DNA of 5,167 nt. Origin: Candidatus Iainarchaeum sp. (lineage in GTDB: Archaea > Iainarchaeota > Iainarchaeia > Iainarchaeales > JAAZKV01). This document shows, piece after piece, positions 4,653 to 5,167 of this stretch. The notes beneath the pieces were generated by a model, which made no database searches, was not told where the DNA came from, and worked only from the letters and a program-made list of their open reading frames with translations. The stretch lies in contig JABIDZ010000018.1 of NCBI GenBank assembly GCA_018651445.1, forward strand, positions 1 through 5,167, in the 5' to 3' direction. Within the stretch, counting starts at the first letter, position 1. Each line of letters opens with the position of its first letter. Both the position numbers and the translations under genes were made by a program.

Positions 4653-5167
4653 ATGAGAAAACAATTTATTATTTCATTGTTATTATTTCTGTTAGTACTT
4701 TCTTTTGGTTGTTATGAAATGACACGCGCACAAAAAAATGCGTGTTATTCTCTAACGAGTCGAAGTTACGATTATATCCCAAGTTGTGCAACCGAAGAAA
4801 GTTGCTTTAGTAAAGTTAATTCTATGTTTAAAACAAATTTAGGATATGAACAAGAAAGTAATTTATATGAATTAAAAAATCATTTTGCACGCAGCTGGTT
4901 CTTTTACAATAAAGCAATTAAAGAATTAAAAGCCACATCTCGATTATGCCAACAAGGAAATGCGGGCGCATTACCTGGCGCAATAAACCAAACAAGACAT
5001 TATTTAGACACGTCTTTTACAGAACTTGATTTAGGAATAAAAAAGAGTTTTGATATCGTTTCGGCTGAAGAACAATATTTATCAAAAGAAAAAATTGATT
5101 TATTAAAAGAAGAAAAACTATTTTATTCCCTCACTGAATTAAGACAAGTCTTAACTGAACTTGAAAA
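4653..5167 (+). CDS. Exported, possibly lipid-anchored helical protein (3' end outside window)
   Basis: The frame is open from the ATG at 4653 to the window end, giving 171 codons plus two bases, with no stop. It is not recognised. The first 20 residues are a signal sequence: MRKQ, a hydrophobic core of Phe, Ile, Leu and Val, then LSFGC with Cys20. This looks like a lipobox, but Phe before the Gly is unusual, so cleavage by an ordinary signal peptidase or retention as an anchor is possible. The mature part has Cys31, Cys45, Cys51 and Cys99. It is mostly predicted helix, with an aromatic patch (RSWFFYNK, 80-87) and charged heptad-like stretches from about residue 115 (YLDTSFTELDLG) through EEQYLSKEKIDLLKEEKL to the end. 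It should act outside the cytoplasmic membrane. The TATA box 30 bases upstream supports the start. Confidence 0.75.
   Translation, partial: MRKQFIISLLLFLLVLSFGCYEMTRAQKNACYSLTSRSYDYIPSCATEESCFSKVNSMFKTNLGYEQESNLYELKNHFARSWFFYNKAIKELKATSRLCQQGNAGALPGAINQTRHYLDTSFTELDLGIKKSFDIVSAEEQYLSKEKIDLLKEEKLFYSLTELRQVLTELE

Noticed and set aside
1..5167. CRISPR array, insertion sequence, integrase or tRNA/rRNA gene
   Set aside because: No regularly spaced repeats, transposase-like frames, terminal inverted repeats or cloverleaf patterns were found by eye on either strand.

Overview
The window is AT-rich DNA that reads as archaeal chromosome. The evidence is a geranylgeranyl reductase of the archaeal lipid pathway, an archaeal-type NFACT (Rqc2/RqcH) protein, a small PRC-barrel protein, TATA-box promoters and leaderless genes. 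Small, dense genes, a shortened NFACT protein and a run of small surface proteins would suit a DPANN lineage (for example Woesearchaeota or Pacearchaeota). That placement is an inference and was not tested.

Left part (1-1340, + strand). The last 16 codons of a ferredoxin are followed after 4 bases by a complete geranylgeranyl reductase. The two look like an operon in which the ferredoxin supplies electrons for saturating the isoprenoid chains of membrane lipids. Middle (1337-2603). A GNAT acetyltransferase (-) and a class I SAM methyltransferase (+) diverge from a 64-base spacer holding two back-to-back TATA boxes. Then comes the NFACT gene (2649-3713), which has its own promoter but ends before the NFACT-R domain. 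It converges on a PRC-barrel gene (3710-3985, -). Both stop codons sit in one TTAA inside a perfect 11-bp inverted repeat that can act as a terminator in both directions.

Right part (3986-5167). A region of about 300 bases holds the PRC-barrel promoter and a doubtful small ORF lacking an ATG. It is followed by a 97-residue single-span membrane protein with four outward cysteines, and by an exported, possibly lipid-anchored helical protein that runs off the window. Both are on the + strand and neither is recognised.

Five genes (GNAT, methyltransferase, NFACT, membrane protein, exported protein) have an A/T-only TATA-like box starting exactly 30 bases before the ATG and no Shine-Dalgarno sequence, as expected for leaderless mRNAs. 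Only the PRC-barrel gene combines a more distant TATA box with a good Shine-Dalgarno site. The most notable points are this regular promoter layout, the truncated NFACT protein, the shared bidirectional terminator and the unrecognised surface-protein pair.
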